Assembly: GCF_000213555.1 (NCBI RefSeq)
Contig: NZ_GL891985.1
Span: 232,347-296,346 of the forward strand
DNA from: Dysgonomonas gadei ATCC BAA-286
GTDB taxonomy: Bacteria; Bacteroidota; Bacteroidia; Bacteroidales; Dysgonomonadaceae
Length of the DNA stretch: 64,000 nucleotides
Direction: 5' to 3'
Below are positions 8,934 through 16,879 of the stretch, piece by piece (within the stretch, counting starts at the first letter, position 1; each line of letters opens with the position of its first letter). The notes below the pieces were generated by a model. The model was not told the DNA's origin. It did not search any database and saw only the letters and a list, made by a program, of their open reading frames with translations. The position numbers and the translations under genes were made by a program.

Positions 8934-9512
8934 AATCAGTAGTTGAAATTTAACGTTCTATTTTTTCTAACGCGCCAGCCGGCTTGTTTTTCTTAACTTT
9001 TTCTTGATAAAAAGTTACAAAAATCAAGGCTGCATCCCTTTGGCGACCCAAAACCGCAGCTGCGGTGGAGCAAAATAATACGGAATCATTTTCAGTTGGC
9101 TTATCAGCCGTGTATAGCAGCTACCCTATTTTGCCCTACACCTCCGCTTTACGGATTGGGTGCCCCGCCTGCGGGATGAGGCCGTTACCGCGATGCGGCG
9201 ACAGGACAGAGGCTCTTCATGCTTTAGCCCCGCGTGCGTCAGCCCTTGCGCATTAGTGACGCAGGCAGGGTACCCAATCCGTTGCAGACGGCGTAGAATC
9301 AAACGGGGCGATAGCCCGTGTGTTTGATTCAGACGGCAAAACGGTTTTGGGTCGCCGAGGAATTGAAAATCGAGGAGCGTAGGCGACTCAACAGGAGTGC
9401 TAGCCTTTTGGTTCGTTTTGGGCAATGCCAAAATGAACATTCTGGCGGAACGAAGTGCAGCAGAAAAAAATAGAACGTTTCTATCCTACAATAATCACTT
9501 CAACTACTGATT
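8934..9512 (+). repeat. Non-coding intergenic repeat, copy A (~579 bp)
   Basis: It is bounded by inverted 12-bp ends AATCAGTAGTTG (8934-8945) and CAACTACTGATT (9501-9512). Inside are a poly-T/A-flanked GTTCTATTTTTT segment and a GC-rich core with an internal inverted repeat built around GGATTGGGT and ACCCAATCC. A second copy lies in opposite orientation at 14909-15455. There is no transposase and no conserved start or ribosome site; frames inside are accidental. The terminal repeats suggest a non-autonomous mobile element. Confidence 0.85.
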
Positions 9513-9578
9513 GGCATGAATAACAGTCCGAAATATTTGTCAATCAAAAGAGTGAGATTCGAATATAATGTTTATTCG

Positions 9579-9610
9579 TTTGTCTCTTCTCTTTCATTTT
9601 ATTATTTTTG
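9579..9610 (+). promoter_or_regulatory. Promoter of thrC (-33 and -7 boxes)
   Basis: TTTG at 9579-9582 and TATTTTTG at 9603-9610 are separated by 20 bases, a near-ideal Bacteroidota sigma-ABfr promoter. The -7 box ends 19 bases before the thrC start codon, so the leader must be very short. Confidence 0.8.
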
Positions 9611-9629
9611 TCTCTCAAATTAATGTAAA

Positions 9630-10928
9630 ATGAAGTATTACAGTACAAATAAGAATGCACCGGAAGTCAGTCTGCAAGAAGCGGTAGTCAAAGGGCTGGC
9701 TCCTGATAACGGGCTATATATGCCCGAAACGATTAAAGAATTGCCTCAATCTTTTTTTGAAAATATAGGCAATATGAGCTTTCAGGAGATAGCATATACG
9801 GTTGCCGATGCTTTCTTTGGAGAAGATATAGAGCCGGATACGCTCAAGAGTATCGTATATGATACCCTCAGCTTCGATACACCTGTAGTACATGTAAAAG
9901 ATAATATATACAGCCTTGAACTTTTTCATGGCCCTACTCTTGCTTTTAAAGATGTGGGAGGGCGTTTCATGGCCCGTCTGCTAGGCTATTTCATTAAGAA
10001 GCAAGGGCAGAAAGACGTGAAAGTCCTGGTGGCCACATCGGGAGATACAGGCAGTGCTGTTGCAAACGGATTCCTGGGAGTGGAAGGTATCCATGTATAT
10101 GTTCTCTATCCGAAAGGGAAGGTAAGCCAGATACAGGAATGCCAGTTTACCACATTAGGCCGGAATATAACAGCCATAGAAATAGACGGGACATTTGATG
10201 ACTGTCAGGCGTTGGTTAAAACCGCCTTTCTGGATGAAGAACTAAACCGGAAGCTGAATCTGACTTCTGCTAATTCCATAAATGTAGCCAGATTTCTCCC
10301 TCAGGCATTTTATTACTTCCATGCTTATGCTCAACTTGCTAAGCAGGGAAAGGCCGGAAATGTAGTATTTTCGGTACCTAGCGGCAACTTCGGGAATATT
10401 ACTGCCGGATTGATAGCTAAACGCATGGGACTGCCTGTAACGCGTTTTATTGCGGCAAATAACAGCAATGATATTTTCTATAAGTATTTGCAAACCGGAG
10501 AGTATAATCCCCGTCCGTCTGTACAGACGATTGCGAATGCCATGGATGTGGGGAATCCCAGCAATTTTGTCCGCGTGCTCGACCTTTACGGTAAGTCATT
10601 GAACGAGATAAAGAGAGACATATCGGGAGAATGGTACAATGATGATTGTATAAAGAAGATCGTAAAAGCGACTTATGATGAGACCGGATATTTGCTCGAT
10701 CCCCATGGTGCATGCGGTTATCAGGCATTAAAAGATGAATTGCAGCCGGGTGAGAAAGGTGTTTTCCTTGAAACAGCACACCCTGCCAAATTTCTTGAAA
10801 CAGTAGAAAGCATCATAGGCAGGCAGGTGGCTATTCCTGAAAAGTTGCAGGCTTTTATGAAAGGGGAAAAACAAAGCGTAGATATGAGTAAAGAATTTGC
10901 TGATTTCAAGCAGTACTTACTGAAATAA
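9630..10928 (+). CDS. thrC: Threonine synthase
   Basis: PLP enzyme that converts O-phosphohomoserine to threonine. The 432-residue chain begins MKYYSTNKNAPEVSLQEAV, the usual N-terminus of this family. PLP-binding Lys107 lies in LAFKDVGGRFM; the ATSGDTGSAVANGF block and the glycine-rich SVPSGNFGNITAGLIAK phosphate-binding loop follow. It has its own near-consensus promoter and a strong terminator behind it, and no other thr genes are adjacent. It sits inside the interval bracketed by the two ~0.55 kb inverted repeats. Confidence 0.97.
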   Translation: MKYYSTNKNAPEVSLQEAVVKGLAPDNGLYMPETIKELPQSFFENIGNMSFQEIAYTVADAFFGEDIEPDTLKSIVYDTLSFDTPVVHVKDNIYSLELFHGPTLAFKDVGGRFMARLLGYFIKKQGQKDVKVLVATSGDTGSAVANGFLGVEGIHVYVLYPKGKVSQIQECQFTTLGRNITAIEIDGTFDDCQALVKTAFLDEELNRKLNLTSANSINVARFLPQAFYYFHAYAQLAKQGKAGNVVFSVPSGNFGNITAGLIAKRMGLPVTRFIAANNSNDIFYKYLQTGEYNPRPSVQTIANAMDVGNPSNFVRVLDLYGKSLNEIKRDISGEWYNDDCIKKIVKATYDETGYLLDPHGACGYQALKDELQPGEKGVFLETAHPAKFLETVESIIGRQVAIPEKLQAFMKGEKQSVDMSKEFADFKQYLLK

Positions 10929-10929
10929 A

Positions 10930-10964
10930 AATAATAAAGCCCGGAATTTCCGGGCTTTATTATT
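10930..10964. terminator. Bidirectional terminator after thrC
   Basis: A near-perfect palindrome (AATAATAAAGCCCGG / CCGGGCTTTATTATT around AATTT) lies between the convergent thrC (+) and barrel protein (-) genes, with T-rich tails on both strands. Confidence 0.92.
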
Positions 10965-10978
10965 ATATCAGAGAATGA

Positions 10979-11680
10979 TCAGAATTTATATCCTAAAGTG
11001 ACATAAGCATTCCTGTTTTTCACTTTTCCATCTCCTCGTGATATATCATATAATCCAAAGTCATACTTAAAGGAGATATTCACATGTTCATACTCTACTC
11101 CCAGGCCAATACCAATACCCCAGTCAAATTCACGGAAATGCGTATCGCTGAAGGTCTCTTCTCCCCTTCTCCAACCGTCAATCATTTTTATATAATCATT
11201 TAAGCCCATCGAGATAGTTCCTTCCGGTGTTTTTAAAACAACTTCGTCTCCGAGTTCTGTTTGTCCGCCAATTCCATAGGCTATATAAGGGCCTCCTTGT
11301 ACCATCAGTCTTGTTTTTTGGGATAAGTCAAACTTATACCCTACATGCACCGGTACCTGAAGATAATTAGCCGCCACAGTCGATTTTTTAATACTTAAAC
11401 TCGTGCCTGCGTTTTCATCTTTATTCAGGAGATCGTATTTAGTTCCCTTGTTTACAAATTCGATAGCAGAAGAAAGGTACAGGTCGCGATTCAGAAAATA
11501 GTCAAATGTTAGCCCACCCGTAAATGAATGTTTTATTTTAGTATCGTAAGAATACTCACTAAGATCGGAAAAAGCGAATCCGGCTTTGACTCCGAATAAG
11601 AATTTTTTCTCTTGGGCGTTAGCAGACAAGCCAACAATCAAAAATATTGAAGCTAAGGTAATTTTGATAATTTGTCTCAT
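10979..11680 (-). CDS. Outer-membrane beta-barrel protein (PorT/OMP_b-brl type)
   Basis: 233 residues with a cleavable signal peptide ending SANAQEKK. The mature part is built of alternating amphipathic strands, begins FLFGVKAGFAFSDL and ends in an aromatic residue (YVTLGYKF), typical of Bacteroidota 8-10-strand barrels. Clear sequence kinship with the barrel protein at 62407-63042 is visible: FGVKAG, DLYL, LPVH/VPVHxGYKF and GPYxAY recur in the same order. Function unknown; such proteins are often abundant surface proteins. A TATCTTTG -7 box lies upstream at 11733-11740, and the gene uses the shared hairpin at 10930-10964 as terminator. Confidence 0.9.
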   Translation of the reverse strand: MRQIIKITLASIFLIVGLSANAQEKKFLFGVKAGFAFSDLSEYSYDTKIKHSFTGGLTFDYFLNRDLYLSSAIEFVNKGTKYDLLNKDENAGTSLSIKKSTVAANYLQVPVHVGYKFDLSQKTRLMVQGGPYIAYGIGGQTELGDEVVLKTPEGTISMGLNDYIKMIDGWRRGEETFSDTHFREFDWGIGIGLGVEYEHVNISFKYDFGLYDISRGDGKVKNRNAYVTLGYKF

Positions 11681-11732
11681 AAAAATGTTTTGGTTAAGAT
11701 GATGTAGTTTATATTAAGCTGCTTAGAGAAGA

Positions 11733-11740
11733 CAAAGATA
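11733..11740 (-). promoter_or_regulatory. -7 box for the barrel gene at 10979
   Basis: TATCTTTG on the minus strand, ~52 bases upstream of the start; no strong -33 box was seen. Confidence 0.6.
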
Positions 11741-11793
11741 TATAAATTATTTGTACCCATATACATATAAAACAATTTTTATAATTTCAGAAA

Positions 11794-11820
11794 ATAAAAA
11801 AGCCCGGAAATTCCGGGCCT
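11794..11820 (-). terminator. Terminator of the barrel gene at 11845
   Basis: Hairpin GCCCGGAA / TTCCGGGC (11802-11818), followed on the minus strand by TTTTTTATTTT. The stem core is nearly the same as in the thrC terminator. Confidence 0.9.
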
Positions 11821-11844
11821 CTTTATATAGTTTCAGAGTGTTTC

Positions 11845-12471
11845 TTAGAATAAGAATTTGACACCGATAGTCAAATCACCTATTTCGGTTCCATGTGTAT
11901 CGCCATTGAATCTGAAAGAATTGCTGCTATCACCGCCTTTAGGCTTAGAGCTATTGTAACGGGCGCTCAATACAGTGAAAGATGTTTCTACCGAGATCCA
12001 ATCGTTGATTATATAATCGAAACCAGGAGCTAATGCTACAGCTATGTTAGTGTCGTTTACTTTCAGTTTGGTATCTCCGCTTCCATATTCAGTACTTCCG
12101 AAAGAAACAGGAAGGGCTGCTTGTCCGAAGAAATAGAGTCCGCCACTGATGTTCCAGTATTTTCTGGCAAAAGGCATGATGGCGATATCTGTAGTTTTCT
12201 CAGTTTGTACGCCGGCTATTTTTACTTTTCCCGATTCGAATCCTAAAGCTGCACCTACAGCTACGGAAGGAGAAATAAAAGTTCCGACAAGAGGAGCTAC
12301 AGCGAAGTCATTAACTTTTCTTTCAACAATTTGATCGGAAGAAGTTGTATACGACTTATCGCTTCCGAAGCCTACCTGACCTCCGACAAACCAAGTTCCT
12401 TTAAGACCATCTTGTGCATTTGCAAACAGGCATGACAATGCCAAAGCGCTGACTAGTAATATTTTTTTCAT
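11845..12471 (-). CDS. Outer-membrane beta-barrel protein
   Basis: 208 residues; signal peptide MKKILLVSALALSCLFANAQ, then a barrel of short amphipathic strands ending IGDLTIGVKFLF with a terminal Phe. Strand phrases such as GLKGTWFVGGQVGFG and FSPSVAVGAALGFE are typical of OmpW/OMP_b-brl proteins of Bacteroidota. No ligand or enzyme motif is visible. It has a TATATTTG -7 box at 12516-12523 and its own terminator, so it is a single-gene unit, as is common for abundant small porin-like proteins. Confidence 0.88.
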   Translation of the reverse strand: MKKILLVSALALSCLFANAQDGLKGTWFVGGQVGFGSDKSYTTSSDQIVERKVNDFAVAPLVGTFISPSVAVGAALGFESGKVKIAGVQTEKTTDIAIMPFARKYWNISGGLYFFGQAALPVSFGSTEYGSGDTKLKVNDTNIAVALAPGFDYIINDWISVETSFTVLSARYNSSKPKGGDSSNSFRFNGDTHGTEIGDLTIGVKFLF

Positions 12472-12515
12472 TATTTTCTAATTAATGTGATCGTTTTTAA
12501 GTCTGTTTGACGGTG

Positions 12516-12523
12516 CAAATATA
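12516..12523 (-). promoter_or_regulatory. -7 box for the barrel gene at 11845
   Basis: TATATTTG on the minus strand, ~45 bases before the start codon, matches TAnnTTTG. Confidence 0.6.
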
Positions 12524-12721
12524 TATGTATATTTTTTAATTTTAAAACTTATTATGAAAAATTCTGCAGTATATCACACATCTGCTTTGTTTACAATAAG
12601 ATAGATCAGGAGGAAAATAATTGCATGAAAGAGGAAAAAATAATCATAAAGAAAGTTTAATGGCCTGTATTCTGATAGTTTAGTATCATCCATTATATTC
12701 GTCAAATGATAAATTTATATA

Positions 12722-12765
12722 AAAGACCGGGGCTAAAGGTTATAAACTCTTCAATCCCGGTCTTT
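12722..12765 (-). terminator. Hairpin terminator of the PurF-like gene
   Basis: 10-bp stem AAAGACCGGG (12722-12731) with CCCGGTCTTT (12756-12765), a 24-base loop, and a T/A-rich tail on the minus strand. Confidence 0.7.
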
Positions 12766-12787
12766 GTAAAATATCGTCTTATAAAAG

Positions 12788-14683
12788 TCAATACGACCTT
12801 TTGTCTATTCCTTCTATATAGTTCAGGAATGCTGTATTCACCATCCTGTTGCCACCCGGAGTGGGGTAATTTCCCGAAAAATACCAATCCCCCTTGTGAT
12901 TCGGGCTAGCCTTGTGAAGATCTTCAATGGTCTGGAACACAATTTCTATCTTAGCCTGTGTTCCCTTTGGCGTAAGCATTTCGGCCATTTTGGTCGATAT
13001 TTCCTCATTAGAGAATGGCGCGTAAATTTCTTTTACATAATTCACTATCTCTTCTTTCGGCTTGTTCTTTTGCGCAAGAGATTTACGGTATACATCGTCT
13101 ATAACCGATTGCATTCCTCTCTCTTTCAGTAATTCGATAGCAGCTCTGAATGCTGCGAATTCACTCATACGCGACATATCTATACCATAGCAGTCCGGAT
13201 ACCGGATCTGTGGAGATGAGGATACGATAACTATCTTTTTAGGGTGCAGGCGGTCGAGTATTTTTATGATACTTTGTTTGAGGGTTGTTCCCCGCACTAT
13301 ACTATCATCTATCACTACCAGGTTATCTTCATATGGGCGGACCGAATCGTATGTTATATCATAGACGTGTGCCGCCAGATCATCGCGGCTGCCGTCCTGT
13401 GCGATAAAAGTCCGTAACTTGATGTCTTTGATAACGACCTTTTCGGTACGCACCCGCATAGATAATATCCTTTGCAGTTCTTCTTCGGAAATGGATGAAC
13501 CTTTCTCTGTAATTTTCTTTAGCTTTACATCATTCATATGCTTGTTAAGAGCCTCTGTCATTCCGAAAAATGCAACTTCAGCCGTATTGGGTATGAATGA
13601 GAACACCGTATGTTGTATATCGTTATCTATCGCTTTCAGGATAGGTGGCAGAAGTAGCTTTCCCAGATCTTTGCGTTCGTTGTATATATCGGCATCCGAA
13701 CCCCGGGAAAAATAAATCCGTTCGAACGAACAAGGAGATACATTTCGTGGTTCCTGTATTTGTGAAAACAATACCTGCCCACTCTTTTTAACTATGATCG
13801 CCTGTCCCGGGTCAAGTTCTTTTACCTCGGCCACATCGAGATTAAGCGCCGTCTGAATTACGGGACGCTCCGATGCTACCACTACAATCTCATCATCATG
13901 GTAGTAGAAAGCCGGACGTATACCGGAAGGGTCTCTGTATACAAATCCGTCGCCACAACCGATAATTCCGCCGATGGTATATCCTCCGTCCCAGTTTTCA
14001 CTGGCTTTGTTGAGCATGAAATGTATATCGAGATTCTTTTCTATCAGGTCGTTCAGGTCTTCTCCTTTTACTTTGCGGTCTTTACCGAATTTGTCATATT
14101 GGAACTGCACTTCCCTGTCGAGATGATGCCCCAGAGATTCGAGAAGAACGAAGGTGTCGGCGTAATCACGCGGGTGTTGCCCTTCAGCTACCAGCGCTTC
14201 GAACAGCTCATCAACATTGGTCATATTGAAGTTTCCCGCTAGCGCAAGGTTCCTCGACCGCCAGTTGCTGCGACGCAGAAATGGATGTACATATGAGATG
14301 CCACTCTTGCCGGTTGTACTGTAACGCAGATGTCCTAAAAATAATTCACCTGCAAATGGCAGATATTGGCTGGCATATGCAGGATCACTTAATTTTTCCC
14401 TGGATGTTTTTTCATAATTCTTGTATACATTAGAGAAGATTTCCGATATGGCGCCCGAACCTGTGGCTCTTTCCCTGAATATAAACTCGCTACCCGGAGG
14501 TGAGTCTAATTTTACTACAGCAAGCCCCGCACCTTCTTGTCCACGGTTGTGCTGTTTTTCCATCAGCAGGTATAATTTATTCAATCCATACTGCCATGTA
14601 CCGTACTTCTTTTGATAGTAGTCAAGCGGCTTTAGCAAGCGTATCATTACGATACCGCATTCATGCTTCAAAGGCTCCGTCAT
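12788..14683 (-). CDS. Amidophosphoribosyltransferase-like class II glutamine amidotransferase (long form)
   Basis: 631 residues, well over the ~470-510 of canonical PurF. The N-terminal Ntn-type glutaminase domain has its nucleophile at Cys9 (HECGI) after a short leader that may be removed. Typical follow-up blocks are NRGQEGAGLAVV, LGHLRYST and ALAGNFNMTN. The C-terminal phosphoribosyltransferase domain has the PRPP loop VVIDDSIVRGTT (~residue 455) and PQIRYPDCYGIDMS. PurF makes phosphoribosylamine, the first step of purine synthesis. The extra length comes mainly from insertions in the middle (~residues 180-215 and 370-420) and a C-terminal tail, so this could be a paralogue with a changed role. 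A good Shine-Dalgarno-like AGAAGGAGAT precedes the ATG. Confidence 0.88.
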   Translation of the reverse strand: MTEPLKHECGIVMIRLLKPLDYYQKKYGTWQYGLNKLYLLMEKQHNRGQEGAGLAVVKLDSPPGSEFIFRERATGSGAISEIFSNVYKNYEKTSREKLSDPAYASQYLPFAGELFLGHLRYSTTGKSGISYVHPFLRRSNWRSRNLALAGNFNMTNVDELFEALVAEGQHPRDYADTFVLLESLGHHLDREVQFQYDKFGKDRKVKGEDLNDLIEKNLDIHFMLNKASENWDGGYTIGGIIGCGDGFVYRDPSGIRPAFYYHDDEIVVVASERPVIQTALNLDVAEVKELDPGQAIIVKKSGQVLFSQIQEPRNVSPCSFERIYFSRGSDADIYNERKDLGKLLLPPILKAIDNDIQHTVFSFIPNTAEVAFFGMTEALNKHMNDVKLKKITEKGSSISEEELQRILSMRVRTEKVVIKDIKLRTFIAQDGSRDDLAAHVYDITYDSVRPYEDNLVVIDDSIVRGTTLKQSIIKILDRLHPKKIVIVSSSPQIRYPDCYGIDMSRMSEFAAFRAAIELLKERGMQSVIDDVYRKSLAQKNKPKEEIVNYVKEIYAPFSNEEISTKMAEMLTPKGTQAKIEIVFQTIEDLHKASPNHKGDWYFSGNYPTPGGNRMVNTAFLNYIEGIDKRSY

Positions 14684-14736
14684 ATAAAGATCTCCTTCTA
14701 TTGAGAATTTGTTGAGAATAGTTATTTTTGAGGCTA

Positions 14737-14744
14737 CAAAGATA
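14737..14744 (-). promoter_or_regulatory. -7 box for the PurF-like gene
   Basis: TATCTTTG on the minus strand, 54 bases upstream of the start, matches TAnnTTTG. Confidence 0.6.
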
Positions 14745-14908
14745 ATATGATTTTTTCTGTAATCCTAAAAATATTATAGCTGCAATACGGGTATTTTTTC
14801 CATAAAGGTTTATCTGTGTATAGATAGCTTTTAGTTCTTTGAAGTAATGAACACCCCCTCAATCCCCAAGGAACTTACAGAGAGAATAAAAAGCTAATTA
14901 TTAATTCC

Positions 14909-15455
14909 AATCAGTAGTTGGGTTTTAACGTTCTATTATTTTTTGCTGCACTTCGTTCCGCTTAAATGTTCATTTTGGCATTGCCCAAAACGAACCAAAA
15001 GGCTAGCGCTTCGCTCCTCGGCGACCCAAAACCGTTTTGTTGGCTGAATCAAACACACGGGCTATCGCCCCGTTTGATTCTACGCCGCCTGCAACGGATT
15101 GGGTACCCCGCCTGCGTCACTAATGCGCAAGGGCTGACGCACGTGGGGCTAAAGCATGAAGATACACTGTCCTGTCGCCGCATCGCGGTAACGGCCTCGT
15201 CCCGCAGGCGGGGTACCCAATCCGTAAAGCGGAGGTGTAGGGCAAAATAGGGTAGATGCTATACACGACTGATAATCCGGCTATGGATAATTCCGTATTA
15301 TTTTGCCCCACCGGAGTTGCGGTTTTGGGTCGCCAAAGGGATGCAGCCTTGATTTTTGTAACTTTTTATCAAGAAAAAGTTAAGAAAAACAAGCCGGCTG
15401 GCGCGTTAGAAAAAATAGAACAATTTTATACTACAATATACTGTCTCTACTAATT
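14909..15455 (-). repeat. Non-coding intergenic repeat, copy B (~547 bp, opposite orientation to copy A)
   Basis: It starts with AATCAGTAGTTG (14909-14920) and ends with a decayed CTACTAATT. Read on the minus strand it follows copy A (8934-9512) nearly base for base over the GC-rich core, with a ~35-base deletion and scattered changes. Frames inside differ between the copies by indels, which argues against a real protein. It lies upstream of the PurF-like gene and downstream of the HTH gene. Confidence 0.85.
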
Positions 15456-15524
15456 GGCATTAACAAATAAAAGAAAGTATTATCCATTACTTAAAAGTCG
15501 TGACAACTAATCCATAAGAGAATG

Positions 15525-16172
15525 TTAAAATCTGACAAATCTGACACTTTTCTTAATCTTTTCGGTTGTCATATTTTTCTTCTTTTTGTATTCGGCTTTT
15601 CTTTTTTGCGAAGAAGTCAGCTTTTTCATACTCCTTTCTATATACTCCTTTTTCGGAGGGAAATCTGTAATAGATTCAACACAGGTTTCTAATATTTCTT
15701 CTGCCGATTCTTCTTTTTCCTCTAAAGTTTCGGGTTCATCTTTAATTATGTATCCTCCGGCGAATTTCTCCTTCCCTTGGGGAGGCCGGGAGGGGCTATC
15801 CTTCTTATCCTGCCTTTCCAGCAACATCTTTATTGCTTTCAGGTCGGGAGGGCATTCTTTCTTCGTAATCGTCTTTTGTTTAAAGACAACTTCCCCGGTA
15901 TATTCATCAGGAACATAAATATCCTTTTCTACTGTTGTATAATAGCCTTCGAGTTTCTTTTTCAGTGAAGCCTGCACCATTGTTATCATTTCAGCTTCGC
16001 GGTGTGCCATCGCCTCTTCTATCTCCCGGCGAAATTCCTCTTTTGTATCCATCCAGTAGTAAAAAGTCTGACGGCTGATGCCTGTTGCCTTACATACCTG
16101 CGATACTGTGAAAAACTCGTCTTCTATCAGGCTTACAATTTTTTCTGTTAATTCTGCTCCATACTTTGCCAT
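15525..16172 (-). CDS. HTH protein resembling phage terminase small subunits
   Basis: 215 residues. The N-terminal ~50 residues form a homeodomain-like helix-turn-helix (DEFFTVSQVCKATGISRQTFYYWMD). An acidic/basic helical region follows with YYTTVEKDIYVPDEYTGEVV, a block often seen in terminase-small-subunit-like phBC6A51-type HTH proteins. The C-terminal third is highly charged and low in complexity. There are no other phage genes nearby, so it is either a domesticated orphan or a regulator. The last residues (KSVRFVRF) and the stop are encoded by a 25-bp A-tract/T-tract repeat motif found elsewhere in the window between genes (see findings). Start ATG 16172; no clear promoter box. Confidence 0.65.
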   Translation of the reverse strand: MAKYGAELTEKIVSLIEDEFFTVSQVCKATGISRQTFYYWMDTKEEFRREIEEAMAHREAEMITMVQASLKKKLEGYYTTVEKDIYVPDEYTGEVVFKQKTITKKECPPDLKAIKMLLERQDKKDSPSRPPQGKEKFAGGYIIKDEPETLEEKEESAEEILETCVESITDFPPKKEYIERSMKKLTSSQKRKAEYKKKKNMTTEKIKKSVRFVRF

Positions 16173-16317
16173 AATGTTTTTTATGGTATAGATAAACGGG
16201 ATTTCTATTCATGCAAAATTTTAACAGTTGTTGAATATCGAATATCCCGAACGGGAGATACCCCTGCTCGCACAAAGTTGTGAATATAAAGAGTACAAAC
16301 AGAAAATGATATTTTTG

Positions 16318-16818
16318 TCATGTACGATGAGCCTTTACGGCATCAATAAAAACCTGCCACTTTTCAATCTTTTCGGCAAGTGTCATCCGTGCATTGGCGG
16401 GGCTGGGAGAAGGCAGTGTAATAAATATCCTGTTTTCATCGAAGCCGACATATCTTCTATAAAATTCTTCAGCCTTCTTGCTTGTAAAAAAGATGTGTTT
16501 GATCTGAGGATATTTTCTGAAAAACTTTTTGAAATCGTTCGGCTTTTCATTCTTAATACTGCTATCGAGGCTTCCTGTTCCTTCGCATGATTCAAGAACA
16601 TCCCAGATAGCGATATTATTCTCTTCAAGCAAAGCATTTTTTTCTGCATAGCTGTCCGGCAACGGCTTGTCAAATAAAGTGAAAATAATCTTCCAAAACT
16701 GGTTGCTTTTATGTCCGTAACGTTCCTGTTTACGCAAAGACTCTTCGCTGGGCATCGTCCCCAGAATCAATATTCGCGATTTTTCGTTGGCTATTGGTTC
16801 AAAAGCTATTTTTCTCAT
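16318..16818 (-). CDS. DNA-deoxyinosine glycosylase (UDG superfamily family 6 type)
   Basis: 166 residues. The motif I region LILGTMPSEESLRKQERYGH with NQFW and the motif near the C-terminus LPSPSPANA match the hypoxanthine/uracil-DNA glycosylase branch of the UDG superfamily. The branch removes deaminated bases, mainly hypoxanthine (inosine), from DNA. The usual UDG Asp of motif I is absent, as in this branch. It is a short stand-alone gene read towards the HTH gene, with no visible operon partner. Confidence 0.88.
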   Translation of the reverse strand: MRKIAFEPIANEKSRILILGTMPSEESLRKQERYGHKSNQFWKIIFTLFDKPLPDSYAEKNALLEENNIAIWDVLESCEGTGSLDSSIKNEKPNDFKKFFRKYPQIKHIFFTSKKAEEFYRRYVGFDENRIFITLPSPSPANARMTLAEKIEKWQVFIDAVKAHRT

Positions 16819-16879
16819 CCTTTTAGCTGCAAGTTAACTGAATAAAATGTAATTTTTCAATCTCTTGTTAACCGAATCG

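Larger units (their letters stand above)
12472..12787. other. Intergenic region, no gene
   Basis: 316 AT-rich bases. They hold the -7 box of the barrel gene (TATATTTG, minus strand, 12516-12523) and the hairpin that ends the purF-like gene (12722-12765). No further coding or repeat structure was seen. Confidence 0.7.

Noticed and set aside
9126..9440. Open frames inside repeat copy A (also 9065-9256)
   Set aside because: They lie in a non-coding repeat. The matching frame in copy B (14966-15250) has indels and differs at the N-terminus, no ribosome site is seen, and both strands are equally open because the core is GC-rich and palindromic.
14966..15453. Open frames inside repeat copy B
   Set aside because: Same as for copy A: accidental translation of a repeat, without conservation of frame or start.
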